Origin: Acidobacteriota bacterium
GTDB lineage: Bacteria > Acidobacteriota > Polarisedimenticolia > J045
Reading direction: 5' to 3'
NCBI GenBank assembly: GCA_024276295.1
Contig: JAJRXN010000138.1
Coordinates: forward strand, 1 to 7,525
DNA length: 7,525 nt
In this document: piece after piece, positions 5,504 through 7,525 of the stretch
Layout: the number at the start of each line of letters is the position of its first letter
Numbering within the stretch: the stretch's first letter is position 1
Program-made: the position numbers and the translations under genes
The notes under the pieces: generated by a model
The model's input: only the letters and a program-made list of their open reading frames with translations
Databases searched by the model: none
What the model was told of the DNA's origin: nothing

Positions 5504-6892
5504 ATGATCGCCCGCTTCGGATCCGTCTGTGCGCGCTGGGCCGAGCGCCTCGTCCCGCATCCGTTCGTGTTCGCCCTGCTGCTCAACGCCCTCGTGCTCG
5601 CGGCCGGCCTGCTCGTCCTGCGCGGAGACGGCCTCGCCGCGATCCCGCACCTGCTCGGCGGCTGGTACGACGGCTTCTGGAGCAAGCCGATGCTCGCATT
5701 CGGCTTCCAGATGGCCCTGATCCTCGTCACCGGCTACGCCGTCGCCGAGGCTCCGGCGTTCCGGCGCGCCCTGGTGCGCGTGGCCGGTCTCTGGCACACG
5801 CCGGCCCAGGCGGCGGCGCTGGTGACGCTGGTCGCGCTCCTGCTGAGCTGGCTGCACTGGGGCCTCGGCCTGGTCGGCGGGGCGTTTCTGGCGCGCGAGG
5901 TCGGCCTGGTCGCCCGCGGTCGCTCGGTCCCCCTGCCGTACCCGCTGATCGCGGCGTCGGCCTACGTCGGGTTCCTCTCGTGGCACGGCGGGCTCTCCGG
6001 CTCCGCACCGCTCGTCGTCGCCCAGGCGTCGCATCCGCAGTTCGATCTGGTCGGAACGATCCCCGTCGCGCGGACGATCTTCTCCGCGCAGAACCTGCTG
6101 CTGATGGGCGGGTTCCTCGTGCTGCTGCCGCTGGTGATGGCGGCGATGGCGCGGCGCGCGCCGGCATCCCCGCCACCGCCGCCGCCGGGGGCGCTCGACG
6201 ACGACGGGCGCCGGCGCGAGCGGGCGACACTCGCCGGACGGCTCGGACACTCGCCGCTCGTCGCCGCCACGGCGCTGGTTCCGGCGGGGCTGGTGCTGGC
6301 GTTCGTGCTGGCGCCCGGTCTTGCGACGGGCAGCCGCGGGTTCGACCTCAACGTGATCCTGTTCCTGTTCCTGATGGGTGCGCTCGTCCTGCACGGATCG
6401 CCGGTCGCGCTCTCGCGCTCGATCGGCCGCGGCGCGGGCGAGGTCGGCGGCATCCTGCTGCAGTTTCCGTTCTACTTCGCGATCCTCGGCGCGATGCAGG
6501 CCGCGGGGCTGGTCGAACTGCTGGCGCGGGCCGGAGCCGACGCCGCCATCGCGCTGGCGGGACTCGGCCTGCCGGCCGGCTGGGCCTTCGAGACGCTGAC
6601 GTTTCTCAACGCCGGTCTGGTCAACCTGTTCGTGCCGTCGGGCGGCGGGCAGTGGGCCGTCCAGGGCGAGATCGTCCTGCGCGCCGCCCTCGATCCGGCG
6701 ATCGACGTCGATCCGGCCCGGGCGGTGATGGCCCTGGCCTGGGGTGATGCCTGGACCAACATGCTCCAGCCGTTCTGGGCTCTCGCCCTGCTGTCGATCA
6801 CGCAGACGCGCGCCCGCGAGATCCTCGGTTACACCGCCGCCGCGATGCTGCTGGTGCTGCCGCTGTACCTGCTGGTGTTCGCGGTCGTCTGA
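5504..6892 (+). CDS. atoE: AtoE/TIGR00366-type short-chain fatty acid transporter
   Basis: Predicted polytopic inner-membrane transporter, 462 aa (AtoE-type proteins are about 440-470), expected to move short-chain fatty acids such as acetoacetate or butyrate. The N-terminus MIARFGSVCARWAERLVPHP followed by FVFALLLNALVL fits the family. An in-frame TAA at 5492-5494 excludes any longer form, so 5504 is the start. Diagnostic motifs: WLHWGLGLVGGAFLAREVG at about 116-134, LSWHGGLSGSAPL at 158-170, NLFVPSGGGQWAVQG at 374-388 and WGDAWTNMLQPFWAL at 413-427. Around twelve hydrophobic stretches are visible. A hydrophilic loop at about 217-248 holds six consecutive prolines and several Arg/Asp residues, probably on the cytoplasmic side. 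The gene starts 43 bases after the ferredoxin-like gene and may share its transcript, or use the candidate -10 at 5490. The symbol is at family level: no ato catabolic genes (CoA transferase, thiolase) are nearby, so the substrate is not established. Confidence 0.9.
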   Translation: MIARFGSVCARWAERLVPHPFVFALLLNALVLAAGLLVLRGDGLAAIPHLLGGWYDGFWSKPMLAFGFQMALILVTGYAVAEAPAFRRALVRVAGLWHTPAQAAALVTLVALLLSWLHWGLGLVGGAFLAREVGLVARGRSVPLPYPLIAASAYVGFLSWHGGLSGSAPLVVAQASHPQFDLVGTIPVARTIFSAQNLLLMGGFLVLLPLVMAAMARRAPASPPPPPPGALDDDGRRRERATLAGRLGHSPLVAATALVPAGLVLAFVLAPGLATGSRGFDLNVILFLFLMGALVLHGSPVALSRSIGRGAGEVGGILLQFPFYFAILGAMQAAGLVELLARAGADAAIALAGLGLPAGWAFETLTFLNAGLVNLFVPSGGGQWAVQGEIVLRAALDPAIDVDPARAVMALAWGDAWTNMLQPFWALALLSITQTRAREILGYTAAAMLLVLPLYLLVFAVV

Positions 6893-6907
6893 CCCGAAGC
6901 CGCCACG

Positions 6908-7525
6908 CTACCGCGCCAGGAGCAGCACGCGGATCGTGCCGGTGCCGGTCTCGAGCCGGTCGAGTGCCTTGCCGACGATCGTGCCCGGAATCATCTCCAG
7001 CGCGCGCATCGCATGTCCCGGCGTCGCCGACGAGACGAGCAGATCCCCGGGGCGGATCGCGCCCCAGCCGGCGTCGACGCGCAGTGCGACCATGCCGAAC
7101 GTCAGCCCCGGCGCTTCGGACGTCCCGTCCGCCGACGGCCGTGCCGGCCCGGCGGCGACGCCGACGACACCGGGGTCCGATGGCACGACGGCGACGCGCA
7201 GCACGCCCGGGCGGTCCGGATCGAGCGCCAGCAGATCACCAGGCGCCACCTCGCCCGAGACCGCCACCGGCACGGCCCCGGCCGGCACGTCCGACCGGTC
7301 CGCGCCGGTCTCGTCGATCGCGCCAAGCCCGCCGGCTCCGCCCGACGCCGCGGCGCGGTGCGGCCCGGAAGCGGCCGGGCGGAGCGAAGCGACGTCCTGA
7401 TCGGGCACGGACGTCGCGTCGGGGCCGGCCAACCCCGGGCTCGCGGGCTCGTCGGGGCGAAGATCCTCGATCCCGTCCACCGCCGGGTCGAACTCGTGAA
7501 TCGCAGCGACGAGCGCGCGGGCGCG
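6908..7525 (-). CDS. Hypothetical protein with two GDLL-type repeats, 5'-truncated at right edge
   Basis: I do not recognise a named family. The frame (stop TAG at 6910-6908) stays open to the window end; the GTG at 7480-7478 is only an internal candidate start, because the upstream codons read RARALVAAIHEFDPAV, which looks like continuing protein. Counting from that GTG: residues 7-66 are a Pro/Ala/Gly/Asp-rich, probably disordered linker. Two similar units follow, about 70-109 (VAPGDLLALDPDRPG, then VVGVAAGPA) and 131-172 (IRPGDLLVSSATPGHAMRA, then TIVGKALD), and the end is TGTIRVLLLAR. The pattern V..G.(V/I).PGDLL....PG..R....PG.(V/I)VG.A is shared, suggesting duplicated small beta domains. 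From memory, similar C-terminal ends occur on large secreted or tail-fibre-like hypothetical proteins of environmental bacteria; this is unverified. It converges on the transporter gene with a 15-base gap. Confidence 0.72.
   Translation of the reverse strand, partial: RARALVAAIHEFDPAVDGIEDLRPDEPASPGLAGPDATSVPDQDVASLRPAASGPHRAAASGGAGGLGAIDETGADRSDVPAGAVPVAVSGEVAPGDLLALDPDRPGVLRVAVVPSDPGVVGVAAGPARPSADGTSEAPGLTFGMVALRVDAGWGAIRPGDLLVSSATPGHAMRALEMIPGTIVGKALDRLETGTGTIRVLLLAR

Noticed and set aside
6170..6195. CCG-rich tract encoding six prolines in the transporter as a phase-variable repeat
   Set aside because: It is a short imperfect trinucleotide run in a hydrophilic loop. Unit changes would keep the frame, so it cannot act as an on/off switch.

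Overview
The window is GC-rich bacterial DNA (by eye roughly two thirds G+C, with G/C strongly preferred at third codon positions). It is densely packed: five genes on the + strand and one convergent gene on the - strand, with no intergenic stretch over 100 bases. I see no tRNA, rRNA, CRISPR array or insertion sequence. The lineage cannot be fixed from this sequence. The gene set (M3B oligopeptidase, cysteine-free-type MetRS, NapH-like ferredoxin, AtoE-type transporter, and a GDLL-repeat protein of a kind I associate with Acidobacteriota and similar environmental phyla) makes a free-living high-GC bacterium plausible. The phylum guess is low-confidence inference.

Layout. (1) 1-1566: oligoendopeptidase F-type metallopeptidase, cut by the left edge, followed by a 10-bp GC hairpin at 1577-1600. 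(2) 1661-3583: methionyl-tRNA synthetase (metG) with a C-terminal tRNA-binding OB domain. (3) 3583-4272: a Crp/Fnr-superfamily regulator whose ATG overlaps the metG stop (TGATG), so the two are probably co-transcribed and translationally coupled. (4) 4360-5460: a NapH/NosR-like membrane protein with two [4Fe-4S] ferredoxin motifs. Its upstream region carries an 8/10 match to the FNR/DNR box, placed as in a class II FNR promoter relative to a TACGCT -10. (5) 5504-6892: an AtoE/TIGR00366-type short-chain fatty-acid transporter, possibly translated from a leaderless mRNA. (6) 6908-7525, - strand: the C-terminal part of an unrecognised protein with a disordered linker and two GDLL-type repeats, cut by the right edge.

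How they may work together. Genes 1 and 2 are housekeeping (peptide turnover and aminoacylation). Genes 3 to 5 look like a small redox or anaerobic-metabolism module: an FNR/DNR-like sensor, a membrane electron carrier under an apparent FNR-type box, and a carboxylate transporter. The sequence supports each family assignment, but the functional link is inference. The most notable points are the promoter architecture at 4287-4328 and a Glu-to-Pro change at the main specificity position of the neighbouring regulator's recognition helix, which makes it uncertain whether that regulator itself reads the box.
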